Shown here one piece after another: positions 1 through 7,581 of a DNA stretch of 27,089 nucleotides. Position 1 is the first letter of the stretch; each line of letters begins with the position of its first letter. The notes under the pieces were generated by a model, which worked only from the letters and a program-made list of their open reading frames with translations, searched no databases and had not been told where the DNA came from. A program made the position numbers and the translations under genes. The DNA is from CAYVQA01 sp045119035 (GTDB taxonomy: Bacteria > Bacillota_I > Bacilli_A > ML615J-28 > CAG-313). The DNA is taken from positions 1-27,089 of the forward strand of contig JBGVCU010000006.1 of NCBI GenBank assembly GCA_045119035.1, in the 5' to 3' direction.

Positions 1-93
1 AATAGAATATTAACTTCGGTTCTTAATTGGAAAAGTCCTATTGAAAAACGTAAGGAACTTATAAATTTAGGTTATATAAATTATAACATATAG
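1..93 (+). CDS. Transposase, C-terminal fragment (IS3-like DDE type)
   Basis: This is an open frame from the window edge to TAG at 91-93, giving the last 30 residues of a protein. The visible pattern N-R-I....L-N-W-K-S-P-I-E-K-R-K-E-L resembles the end of IS3/IS150-group OrfB transposases, where an integrase core closes with a YNN.RI..KL...SP.EYR motif. The catalytic DDE residues lie off the window. The gene is not necessarily broken; it is simply cut by the sequence end. The second copy at the right edge encodes the same tail with one Lys-to-Asn change. The family assignment is an inference from about 25 residues. Confidence 0.6.
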   Translation, partial: NRILTSVLNWKSPIEKRKELINLGYINYNI

Positions 94-140
94 ATTTTTT
101 ATTTTTTAAATTTTGGTCTCACATCATTGACAAATCAACA
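1..140 (+). mobile_element. Right-hand end of an insertion sequence, IS3-like, truncated by the window edge
   Basis: Positions 1-140 match the reverse complement of 26949-27088 at 139 of 140 bases; the only difference is G54 against the complement of A27035. The shared block contains a transposase C-terminus, then about 47 non-coding bases, and stops abruptly at ...AAATCAACA (140), beyond which the two copies are unrelated. That sharp boundary marks the element's outer end. A terminal CA (TG when read from the outside) fits IS3-family ends. The left end lies outside the window, so target duplications cannot be checked and the family call rests on the short protein tail. Confidence 0.75.
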
Positions 141-228
141 ATAATGCCATTTTTAGACATATTTGATTTATTTAAAGTGGTTTTTAGATGATAAGAATCT
201 TATAAATAGGAAAAAATAGATAAACAAA

Positions 229-254
229 ATACCTCTAGATTATACTAGAGGTAT
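229..254 (-). terminator. Rho-independent terminator of the acyl-CoA synthetase gene
   Basis: A perfect 10-bp stem, ATACCTCTAG (229-238) with CTAGAGGTAT (245-254), has a 6-base loop and sits 4 bases past the TAA stop at 259-261. Read on the minus strand it is followed by TTTTGTTTATCTATTTTTT, a T-rich tract. The plus-strand side also runs into T-rich sequence, so it may stop transcription from the insertion sequence as well. Confidence 0.85.
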
Positions 255-258
255 CATT

Positions 259-2016
259 TTATTTATTTTCATTTGTAATATAATCGAAATCTACAAATTC
301 TTTTTCTAAAGTTTTATAATCATTTTTTCCTTGACCAGTAAGAGGGATTTTGTCAATTGCAACAACACAAATAGGTCTACCTCTTTCTTCTAAAACTTCA
401 TTACATTTATCAAAAATTTGTTTACAAATTTCTTCTTTATTTTCGTATCCTTCGTTAAGTTCAACAATGGCCATAGGATATTGACCTTGAGAACGACTTC
501 TATCATTAACTCCTACAACACAGCAGTTTTTAACAGCTTCTTCTTGAACAATAGCACTTTCAATATTAACTGGAAATACTTTATGACCATCAAATCTGAT
601 AATCATACGTTTAATACGACCTTTAACGAATAAGAATCCATCTTCATCAATATAACCAATATCTCCAGAGTGAATCCAAGTTAAACCATCCGCATGTTTA
701 CGCATAACATTTGCTGTTTCTTCTTCGCGTTTGTAGTATCCTTTCATCATTGATCCACCTGTAACGCAGATTTCACCTTCTTCATAATATCCTTTTTCTT
801 CGCCTGTTTCAGGATCAAAAATAGATACAGTGATTCCAATTGAAGGAATACCAACACTTCCTGATTTAAATAATTCATTTACAGAGAATGTAGCAGCAGC
901 TGAAAGTTCACTCATACCATACCCTTGAGCAAGAGGATATTTAATATTATGTTGTTTCATCCAGTTATTTAATTTTTCTTCTAAACCTTCATTCATTGTA
1001 TCTCCACCTGAACCAAGTGTAGTAATAAATGATAAATCCATATTTTTAATTTCTTTACTATTCATTAATAATTCAATGAAAGCAGGAGTAGAAATCATAT
1101 GATGTGGTTTAAATTGTTTAATTAATTTACCAAATTGAGTAGGAATAAATCTAGGAATTGGAATTAATTCAAGTCCTAAACATAAAGGCATATGTGTACC
1201 GCAAACAAATCCATAAGAACTAAAAATTGGAATAATTCCTAAGAATTTATCTTTTTTACCTTGTACAAGTCCTGCATATTTGAAACTATATGCAACAGCA
1301 TTAACAGAATCGTTTGTTAGCATAACACCTTTAGGGAAACCAGTTGTTCCACCAGTATAGGCAATTGCAACAAGTCTATCACCAACATATTCAGCATCTG
1401 GAGCAACAGTTCCAACACCATCGGCTAAGAATGTGTCCCATTTAATTAATCTATTATCATAATATAAATAAGTTCTAACATTGCTTGTTGCATATGTTGC
1501 AACAGTTCTTTTAATAAACGGTAAGCTTCTAGCAAACGGAATAATAATTGTTTTTTCTTGATCAATATATTGTCTTACTTTAAACACTTTAGGATAAGTA
1601 ACATCAAGAGCAACTAAAAATCTTGATTCAGATTCAATAACCATTCTTTTGATACTTTCTTCATCCATTCTTGGGTCAATCATATTACATGCAGCACCAA
1701 GTTTATTTAAAGCATATACTGCATAAATACATTCAGGAACAGCAACAGCAACAAATGAAACAGTGTCTCCTGGTTTTACACCTAATTTATGAAATGCATT
1801 AGCCGCTTCTTCAATTTTTGCAATTAGTTTTTTATAAGTAATTTTAGTTCCATAATAGTTTAATGCAGTTAAATTCATCTTATTTACATTATTAAATTTT
1901 AAATAATCTAAAATTTTCATCTTTGGAGCTTGTTCATATTTTGAAGCTTCAGGATAATATTTAGACCATATTTTTTCTTCGGAAATACTTCTTTTTACAA
2001 TGTTTTCATTATTCAT
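259..2016 (-). CDS. AMP-forming acyl-CoA synthetase / acid-thiol ligase (ANL superfamily)
   Basis: Predicted to activate a carboxylic acid, probably a fatty acid, as the acyl-AMP and then the CoA thioester; the substrate cannot be told from sequence. ANL hallmarks are present: the nucleotide loop TGGTTGFPKG (residues 221-230), GYGMSE, the hinge region HSGDIGYIDEDGFLFVKGR, and a C-terminal catalytic-type lysine, K564, in GQGKNDYK. The length of 585 residues is normal. I chose the ATG at 2014-2016 because GTGAGGT lies 5 bases upstream. The longer frame opening at 2061 starts on the predicted transcription start and has no ribosome binding site. It is monocistronic, with its own promoter (2067-2095) and terminator (229-254). 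There is no signal peptide or membrane segment. Family call is secure; acid specificity is unknown. Confidence 0.88.
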   Translation of the reverse strand: MNNENIVKRSISEEKIWSKYYPEASKYEQAPKMKILDYLKFNNVNKMNLTALNYYGTKITYKKLIAKIEEAANAFHKLGVKPGDTVSFVAVAVPECIYAVYALNKLGAACNMIDPRMDEESIKRMVIESESRFLVALDVTYPKVFKVRQYIDQEKTIIIPFARSLPFIKRTVATYATSNVRTYLYYDNRLIKWDTFLADGVGTVAPDAEYVGDRLVAIAYTGGTTGFPKGVMLTNDSVNAVAYSFKYAGLVQGKKDKFLGIIPIFSSYGFVCGTHMPLCLGLELIPIPRFIPTQFGKLIKQFKPHHMISTPAFIELLMNSKEIKNMDLSFITTLGSGGDTMNEGLEEKLNNWMKQHNIKYPLAQGYGMSELSAAATFSVNELFKSGSVGIPSIGITVSIFDPETGEEKGYYEEGEICVTGGSMMKGYYKREEETANVMRKHADGLTWIHSGDIGYIDEDGFLFVKGRIKRMIIRFDGHKVFPVNIESAIVQEEAVKNCCVVGVNDRSRSQGQYPMAIVELNEGYENKEEICKQIFDKCNEVLEERGRPICVVAIDKIPLTGQGKNDYKTLEKEFVDFDYITNENK

Positions 2017-2066
2017 AAGTGACCTCACTATGTAATTTTGTGTAGATTTTATCAAACCCATTGTTC

Positions 2067-2095
2067 ATTATACACTATTTTGACGAAAATTGCAA
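2067..2095 (-). promoter_or_regulatory. SigA-type promoter of the acyl-CoA synthetase gene
   Basis: On the minus strand, -35 TTGCAA (2090-2095) and a perfect -10 TATAAT (2067-2072) are 17 bases apart. The predicted transcription start is near 2060, which falls on the longest frame's ATG and supports the ATG at 2016 with its GTGAGGT site. Confidence 0.75.
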
Positions 2096-2124
2096 ATAAT
2101 TAGTAAAATCCAATATATGTAAAA

Positions 2125-2153
2125 AAATAGCTTGTATAAAATACAAGCTATTT
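2125..2153 (-). terminator. Rho-independent terminator of the large surface-protein gene
   Basis: A 13-bp perfect stem, AAATAGCTTGTAT (2125-2137) with ATACAAGCTATTT (2141-2153), has a 3-base loop and is followed on the minus strand by a run of T (complement of the A run at 2121-2127). It lies 18 bases after the TAA stop at 2172-2174. Confidence 0.88.
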
Positions 2154-2171
2154 AATCTTTAATTTAATTCA

Positions 2172-4583
2172 TTATTTAACTACTTTTGGAAATCTTTTTC
2201 TGAAAATGAACCAATATCCAGCAAATCCAGCTCCACCAACACCAACTACAGAAGATGTAACGATGATAGCAACTGTTCCACCATTAGATGGTAATTTAGC
2301 AATTGATCTAATTTCAATTTCACCACAATGGATACAAGCACGATATTCTTGTCCTTCTTCTTTCTTAGTAGCTTCTTTAGTTACTGTCCATTCACCAAAT
2401 ACGTGTCCTAAAACTCTTCTCTTACCACCACAAATATTACATAATTCATCACAATTATTGTCATATTTATGTTCACCAGGAGTTCTTGATGCACCACAAA
2501 TGTTACAATCAACATCACATGTATTATCGTATGTATGTTCTAATTTAGTAACTTCTTCAGGAGCAACTAAGATAGTTCCACATACTGAACATTTTGAACC
2601 TTCAGTTGAACCAACTTTTGAACATGTAGCTTCAACAGCAGGAATAACTACAGCAGTATGGCTTTCAGCACCTTCAACTAAAACTTCACCACATAATACA
2701 CAGTGAACAGGAGTTGTACAATCACCATCTTCTTGTTCAGCAACGTGTGCACAAGATAATGTTAATTGAGCACAAATTCTATTAGCGATATCATTATGAC
2801 CAGCTTCACTTGGTAAGAATACTTCAGGAGTTGTTAAGAATAATGATACTAATTCAACTAATCCAGCTTCAACATTATTTTCAGCAACGATTGTTTGATA
2901 TTCAGTTTCAACACCATTAACATCAACACTTACTGTAAATGCATTTTTCATACCAGTTAATACATGGTATTGATTGATAACTGCCATAACACCATCAATA
3001 TAGTCACCTAAAGCAACAACAGTACCTTCAACTTCAAATGTTAATCCTTGGAATGGGTTATACATACCTAAAGAAACAACTAAAGCTTCTGGGTTGATTT
3101 TTGCGATTGCTTCAACTACAGTTGGATAGTAATATAAGCTTCCATAATAGTTATAAACGAAAGATGAAACTAAAGTTAATACAGTTGATTTGAAATCACC
3201 TAATGCTTCAGTTAATTCATCATCTAATTCAGCAAATAAATCTTCAACAACAGCAACTAATTCTGCATCAAAGAAACGGTTCCAATCTAATGCATAAGGA
3301 ACTAATTCTCCTAATTGAACAGAAACAAAATCAACATTATTGAATCCTAAAGTGATGATATCAGCAGCTTCAACAGCAGCGATATAATCTTCAGCTAAAT
3401 CAGCAAATTTATCATCGAAATATGCATCACCAGCAATACCTGTTAAGATGTATGCTAAATCTTCAACACGCATACCTTCAACAGCTAAATTGTTATACAT
3501 ACCTTCAACTAAATTTAAGTTAGATGCTAATGCTTCAACATAAGAATTACCAGCTGCACTTGAATCACCTAATGCAACGTAGTAAGAATCAGCACTTGTT
3601 TCATAAGAACCAGTTGTAGCTTCGATATAAGCAGCTTCGATTTCAGCAACTAATACTTCAACTTCTTCTTGAATTTGAGCTAAAACTTCTTCAACTTTAG
3701 CAACAACTTGTTCATGTAAATCAGTTAAATAAGCTTCAACTTCAGCTTGTAAGTTTACTAAGTAATCTTTAACTTCAGCTTCAAATACTTCTAATTCAGC
3801 AACTAATTCAGCATATAAAGCTTCTGCTTCAGCTAAAGCAGCTTCTAATTCAGCAACAACTTCTGGAGCATATTCATTATAAGCTTCTTCTAATTCAGCA
3901 ACTAATTCAGCAATATAAGCTTCTAATTCAGCTTTGTTTTCATCTAATACTCTTTGAGCATATTCTACTTGAGTTGATAATAAATGACCAGCATGTTCTA
4001 AAACTACTAAAACATTTTCAACTGTTACATAACCATTAGTAGCATTTTCAATGTATGCTAAAGCTTCTTCAACATAAAAATCATTTTCTTTAACTTGGTT
4101 GTAGAAATCAACAACTAAAGCAATATAAGGAGCAGCAACTTCTTCTAATAATGCTAATGCAGCATTAACTTCTTCAGCAGCAGCTTCAACATTTACTAAT
4201 ACATCTTTAACGATATATTCGCAATCTTTTCCTTCATATTCAGCTAATTTATCTTCTAATGCAGCTTCTAATGCAGCAAAAGCATAAACAGCATTTTCTT
4301 GTAAATATCCACCGATTAATTCAGCTTGTTCAGCAACTAAAGCTAAAACAGCTTGAACTTCTTCGCTAGATAAAAATTCATTAACTTCTTCTTCAAAAGC
4401 AGCAACAACTTGAGGTCCATATTCTTCTAGTAATTCATAAGCATCTTCTAAAGTTTCAACAACAGTTTCTTGATCAACAGTTGCGCAATCTTCACATTCA
4501 TGTGCAGATACATTAACAGTTGTAAATAAGAAAGCAAATACTAAAACTAATAAAGAGCTAATTTTAATTAATTTATTTCTCAT
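2172..4583 (-). CDS. Large secreted, surface-anchored protein: Ala/Glu-rich helical region, degenerate SGNH-like domain, Cys repeats, C-terminal anchor
   Basis: This protein of 803 residues has no recognised name. Order of parts: a signal peptide (1-27, KLIK then a hydrophobic core, ending VSA); an Ala/Glu/Leu/Val-rich region (about 35-325) predicted to form long amphipathic helices; an SGNH/GDSL-hydrolase-like domain (about 330-600) with block I ALGDSS (S341), a block II-like LAVEG and block III GFNN (N415); a Cys-rich tail (about 612-755) with two copies of H-x-YDN-x-CD-x-x-CN-x-CG; and LPSNG (764-768), a hydrophobic stretch and a basic tail. Block V reads EVFLPSEAGH, with Leu where the catalytic His of DxxHP is expected, so hydrolase activity is doubtful. 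The ribosome site AGGAGGAAAT precedes the ATG. Own promoter and terminator. A cell-envelope location is well supported; the role is unknown. Confidence 0.8.
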   Translation of the reverse strand: MRNKLIKISSLLVLVFAFLFTTVNVSAHECEDCATVDQETVVETLEDAYELLEEYGPQVVAAFEEEVNEFLSSEEVQAVLALVAEQAELIGGYLQENAVYAFAALEAALEDKLAEYEGKDCEYIVKDVLVNVEAAAEEVNAALALLEEVAAPYIALVVDFYNQVKENDFYVEEALAYIENATNGYVTVENVLVVLEHAGHLLSTQVEYAQRVLDENKAELEAYIAELVAELEEAYNEYAPEVVAELEAALAEAEALYAELVAELEVFEAEVKDYLVNLQAEVEAYLTDLHEQVVAKVEEVLAQIQEEVEVLVAEIEAAYIEATTGSYETSADSYYVALGDSSAAGNSYVEALASNLNLVEGMYNNLAVEGMRVEDLAYILTGIAGDAYFDDKFADLAEDYIAAVEAADIITLGFNNVDFVSVQLGELVPYALDWNRFFDAELVAVVEDLFAELDDELTEALGDFKSTVLTLVSSFVYNYYGSLYYYPTVVEAIAKINPEALVVSLGMYNPFQGLTFEVEGTVVALGDYIDGVMAVINQYHVLTGMKNAFTVSVDVNGVETEYQTIVAENNVEAGLVELVSLFLTTPEVFLPSEAGHNDIANRICAQLTLSCAHVAEQEDGDCTTPVHCVLCGEVLVEGAESHTAVVIPAVEATCSKVGSTEGSKCSVCGTILVAPEEVTKLEHTYDNTCDVDCNICGASRTPGEHKYDNNCDELCNICGGKRRVLGHVFGEWTVTKEATKKEEGQEYRACIHCGEIEIRSIAKLPSNGGTVAIIVTSSVVGVGGAGFAGYWFIFRKRFPKVVK

Positions 4584-4657
4584 ATTTCCTCCTAAAATTA
4601 ATTAACAATTTTAATTCTATAATCTATTATAATACTGAAATTAATATTTCACGTACT

Positions 4658-4686
4658 ATTATATACAATTTATATAAAAAAATCAA
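4658..4686 (-). promoter_or_regulatory. SigA-type promoter of the large surface-protein gene
   Basis: On the minus strand, -35 TTGATT (4681-4686), 17 bases and -10 TATAAT (4658-4663). It leaves a leader of about 67 bases before the ATG at 4583. The rest of the 4584-4853 gap is AT-rich sequence plus the proS terminator; I see no small gene or riboswitch in it. Confidence 0.65.
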
Positions 4687-4830
4687 GTAATAGAGCTTTA
4701 AGTAACCATCAAAAGTAACATTTTTTCATATTTTTTTCATTTTTTAATAAACTAGGTTTCTTTTTCTTTATTTTTAATAATTGAATATTTCCTATACTAG
4801 TATATTATAAAAATTTAATTTAGTTACAAA

Positions 4831-4852
4831 AAAGACACCATTAGGTGTCTTT
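4831..4852 (-). terminator. Rho-independent terminator of the metG-yitT-proS operon
   Basis: A 9-bp perfect stem, AAAGACACC (4831-4839) with GGTGTCTTT (4844-4852), has a 4-base loop. It is separated by a single base from the proS stop codon (4854-4856) and is followed on the minus strand by a short T run. Confidence 0.85.
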
Positions 4853-4853
4853 A

Positions 4854-6557
4854 TTATAATTTATTTACTTCTTGTAATACTGTAGAAATAGCATCACTTG
4901 ATGATACTTCATCTTTTGTATTTGCTTTACGAACTTTAAATTCTACAATATCTTCAGCTGCTCTACGACCTACTACAATAATATATGGAATACCAATTAA
5001 TTCCCAATCCTTTAATTTAAATCCAGGTTTTTGTAGTCTATCATCTAAAACAACTTCAACTTTTTGTTTTTTAAGTTCATTATAAATTTTTTCAGCAACT
5101 TCTTTTTGTACTTCATCTTCATATGAAATTGGAACAACAACTGCATGATATGGAGCAACATTTAATGGCCAGCAAATACCAAAATCATCATGATATTGTT
5201 CAATAATACTTGCCATTGTACGTGTAACACCAATACCATAGCATCCCATTACAAATGGAATTTTTTCACCTTTTTCATTTAAAACACCAGCATCCATTGC
5301 TTCTGAATATTTTGTTTGAAGTTTAAAAATTTGACCTACTTCAATACCACGTTCAAGTTTTAATGGTTTTCCGCAAACAGGACAAATATCACCATTTTCT
5401 GCAAGTCTTAAATCCAATACTTTTCCAGTATAATCTTTACCAAACGCTACATGCATTAAATGTTTATTATATTCATTAGCTCCAACAACACAATCTTCCA
5501 TTTCAACAACTTCTTTATCAACAAAGATTTCACAAGTCATTCCAACAGGCCCTGAATATCCAACAGCTGATCCAAGTGATTTAATTTCTTCATCTGTTGC
5601 CATTCTTAAGAATGCTTCAGGAATATTAAGTGCATTAACAAGTTTAATTTCATTTAAACCTCTATCTCCACGTAAAACAACCATTACAAGTTTGTGATTA
5701 AAATCATCACTATAAATTAATGATTTACATACTTGTTGTGGAGTAACATTTAAGAATTTACATACTTGTTCAATTGTATGCATTTTAGGTGTATCAACAA
5801 CTACTTTTTCTAAAGTAGAACAATTTAATTTATATTCACCTACAACTTCACATTTTTCAACATCGGCTGCAAAACCACATGTATCGCAATAACAAATAGT
5901 AGATTCACCAACTTCAGATAAAGCCATAAATTGATGAGATCCATTTCCACCAATTGCTCCAGTATCTGCAAGTACAGCTTTAAAATTTAAACCAAATCTT
6001 TTAAAAATTCTATCATATGTATCATACATAGTTTGATATGATTTTTCAAGACCTGCTTCATCAATATCAAATGAGTATGCATCTTTCATAATAAATTCTC
6101 TACCACGCATTAAACCAAATCTAGGACGCATTTCATCACGATATTTAGTTTGAATTTGGTAAATATTCATTGGTAATTGTTTATATGATTTCATTAAATC
6201 TCTAGCAAGATCAGTAAAGATTTCTTCATGTGTTGGTCCTAAGCAGAATTCACGATCATGTCTATCTTTAAGTCTCATTAGTTCTGGTCCATATTTAAAC
6301 CATCTACCAGATTCTTCCCATAATTCTTTTGGTTGAATTGCAGATGATAAAATTTCAAGTGCACCAGATGCATCCATTTCTTCACGAATAATATTTTCAA
6401 TTTTATGTAATACTCTAAGTCCCATTGGTAAGTAGTTGTATACACCAGCTACTAACTTTTTAATCATACCAGCTCTAAGAAGTAAAATATGACTTGAAAT
6501 CACCGCTTCTTGAGGAGCTGTTTTTTGAGTTGGGATTAACATTTGACTAGCTCTCAT
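4854..6557 (-). CDS. proS: Prolyl-tRNA synthetase (bacterial type with editing domain)
   Basis: Charges tRNA-Pro with proline in the cytoplasm. The length of 567 residues matches the long bacterial class of ProRS. Class II motifs are visible: motif 2 with RDEMRPRFGLMRGREF (from residue 140) and motif 3 GCYGIGVTR (438-446). Between them lies an insertion (about 220-390) containing YCDTCGFAAD and HTIEQVCKFLNV, matching the Ala-tRNA-Pro editing (INS) domain. The C-terminal anticodon-binding part has DDRLQKPGFKLKDWELIGIP. AGAGGT lies 7 bases before the ATG and overlaps the end of the YitT-family gene. It is last in the metG-yitT-proS operon. No T-box leader is present. Confidence 0.96.
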   Translation of the reverse strand: MRASQMLIPTQKTAPQEAVISSHILLLRAGMIKKLVAGVYNYLPMGLRVLHKIENIIREEMDASGALEILSSAIQPKELWEESGRWFKYGPELMRLKDRHDREFCLGPTHEEIFTDLARDLMKSYKQLPMNIYQIQTKYRDEMRPRFGLMRGREFIMKDAYSFDIDEAGLEKSYQTMYDTYDRIFKRFGLNFKAVLADTGAIGGNGSHQFMALSEVGESTICYCDTCGFAADVEKCEVVGEYKLNCSTLEKVVVDTPKMHTIEQVCKFLNVTPQQVCKSLIYSDDFNHKLVMVVLRGDRGLNEIKLVNALNIPEAFLRMATDEEIKSLGSAVGYSGPVGMTCEIFVDKEVVEMEDCVVGANEYNKHLMHVAFGKDYTGKVLDLRLAENGDICPVCGKPLKLERGIEVGQIFKLQTKYSEAMDAGVLNEKGEKIPFVMGCYGIGVTRTMASIIEQYHDDFGICWPLNVAPYHAVVVPISYEDEVQKEVAEKIYNELKKQKVEVVLDDRLQKPGFKLKDWELIGIPYIIVVGRRAAEDIVEFKVRKANTKDEVSSSDAISTVLQEVNKL

Positions 6558-6575
6558 TCTAATACCTCTAGTAAT

Positions 6576-7520
6576 CTATACAATAGTTTTCTTTAAATAA
6601 TTACCTTTAATTGTTCTTACAGAACAAATTGTAATAAAGGCTTGTGGATCAACATATTGAGCAATAGCAATATAGTCATTAAGCTCATAATGTGACGCAT
6701 AAATTTCTAATACATTTTTTTGTTGTTTAGTATATGCTCCAATAGCATCATACACAGTAATACCGTGTTTAATTTTTTCAAGTAAAAGTTTTGTCATTTC
6801 ATCCGCTTTTGTTGTAATAATTTGAATTTTAATTGGACGATATGATGTATAAACCGTTTCAACTGTTAATAAATAAGCAATTAATCTGATTAACGTAAAA
6901 ACAGCATTTCCAAATTCATAAGTAACAGTACCATTAGAAAAATTAAAAATACCTAAAAATAAAATTGTAAAATCTACAATAAAAACATATTTTCCAAATG
7001 ATGATTTATTTTTAACTAACATCATATTTGAAATAATATCAATACCACCACTTGATCCACCATGTTTTAAACAAAATGACGCACCAAGTCCAGCAAGTCC
7101 ACCACCTAAAAGTGCAAGTAATAATCTATTATCTGCAAATTCCATAAACGGATTAAACCCTGCTGCTTGTATCTTTTCTAAAATTGAAACAGATAATGAT
7201 TGAACAAGAATAGAAACAAGTGTTAAAATAGCAAATCTTTTACTAACATGTCTAAATCCAATTAAAAATAACGGAACATTAACGAAAAAGATAATTAATC
7301 CAAGTGGTAAGTCAATATCGAATAATTGAGATGCAAAACGCACAACAATTTGAGATGCCCCAGTTGCACCACCTGCAAAAAAATTACCTAGTCTAAAAAT
7401 CCATGTTACAGCAATAGCATAAAAAATACTACCTAAAATAACAAATATAGTTGCTTTAACAATTTTTCTATTTGTAATTTCTTTAATATCAGCAGTTAAA
7501 ATATTTTTTTCTTTATTCAT
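6576..7520 (-). CDS. YitT-family integral membrane protein (DUF161 plus DUF2179)
   Basis: A 314-residue membrane protein of the YitT family, whose function is not settled. The N-terminal two thirds hold five or six hydrophobic segments with family-typical Gly-rich motifs (GGATGASQI near residue 50; KHGGSSGGIDIISN near 150). After about residue 230 comes a soluble DUF2179 domain (IKIQIITTKADEM, then HGITVYDAIGAY), thought to sit in the cytoplasm. TATGGAG precedes the ATG by 6 bases. It lies between metG and proS, 61 bases from metG and 18 from proS, so it is probably co-transcribed; nothing indicates a functional link to tRNA charging. A weak hairpin (7572-7589) lies just after metG. Confidence 0.88.
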   Translation of the reverse strand: MNKEKNILTADIKEITNRKIVKATIFVILGSIFYAIAVTWIFRLGNFFAGGATGASQIVVRFASQLFDIDLPLGLIIFFVNVPLFLIGFRHVSKRFAILTLVSILVQSLSVSILEKIQAAGFNPFMEFADNRLLLALLGGGLAGLGASFCLKHGGSSGGIDIISNMMLVKNKSSFGKYVFIVDFTILFLGIFNFSNGTVTYEFGNAVFTLIRLIAYLLTVETVYTSYRPIKIQIITTKADEMTKLLLEKIKHGITVYDAIGAYTKQQKNVLEIYASHYELNDYIAIAQYVDPQAFITICSVRTIKGNYLKKTIV

Positions 7521-7581
7521 TTTTTACTCCATAATATTAGACAATAAAATATAATTAATCCAAATATATAATTAGATAATA

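Noticed and set aside
141..228. Remnant of an older mobile element beside the left insertion-sequence end
   Set aside because: A short repeated TTTTTAGA motif is present, but there is no coding tail, inverted repeat or similarity to the other end of the window.
2206..2706. Plus-strand open frame of 166 codons
   Set aside because: Antisense to the Cys-rich end of the surface protein; no ribosome site or promoter and a biased composition that mirrors the opposite strand.
4584..4853. Small gene or RNA in the 270-base gap between the surface-protein gene and proS
   Set aside because: Only the proS terminator and one promoter can be supported; the rest is AT-rich sequence with no frame that has a ribosome site.
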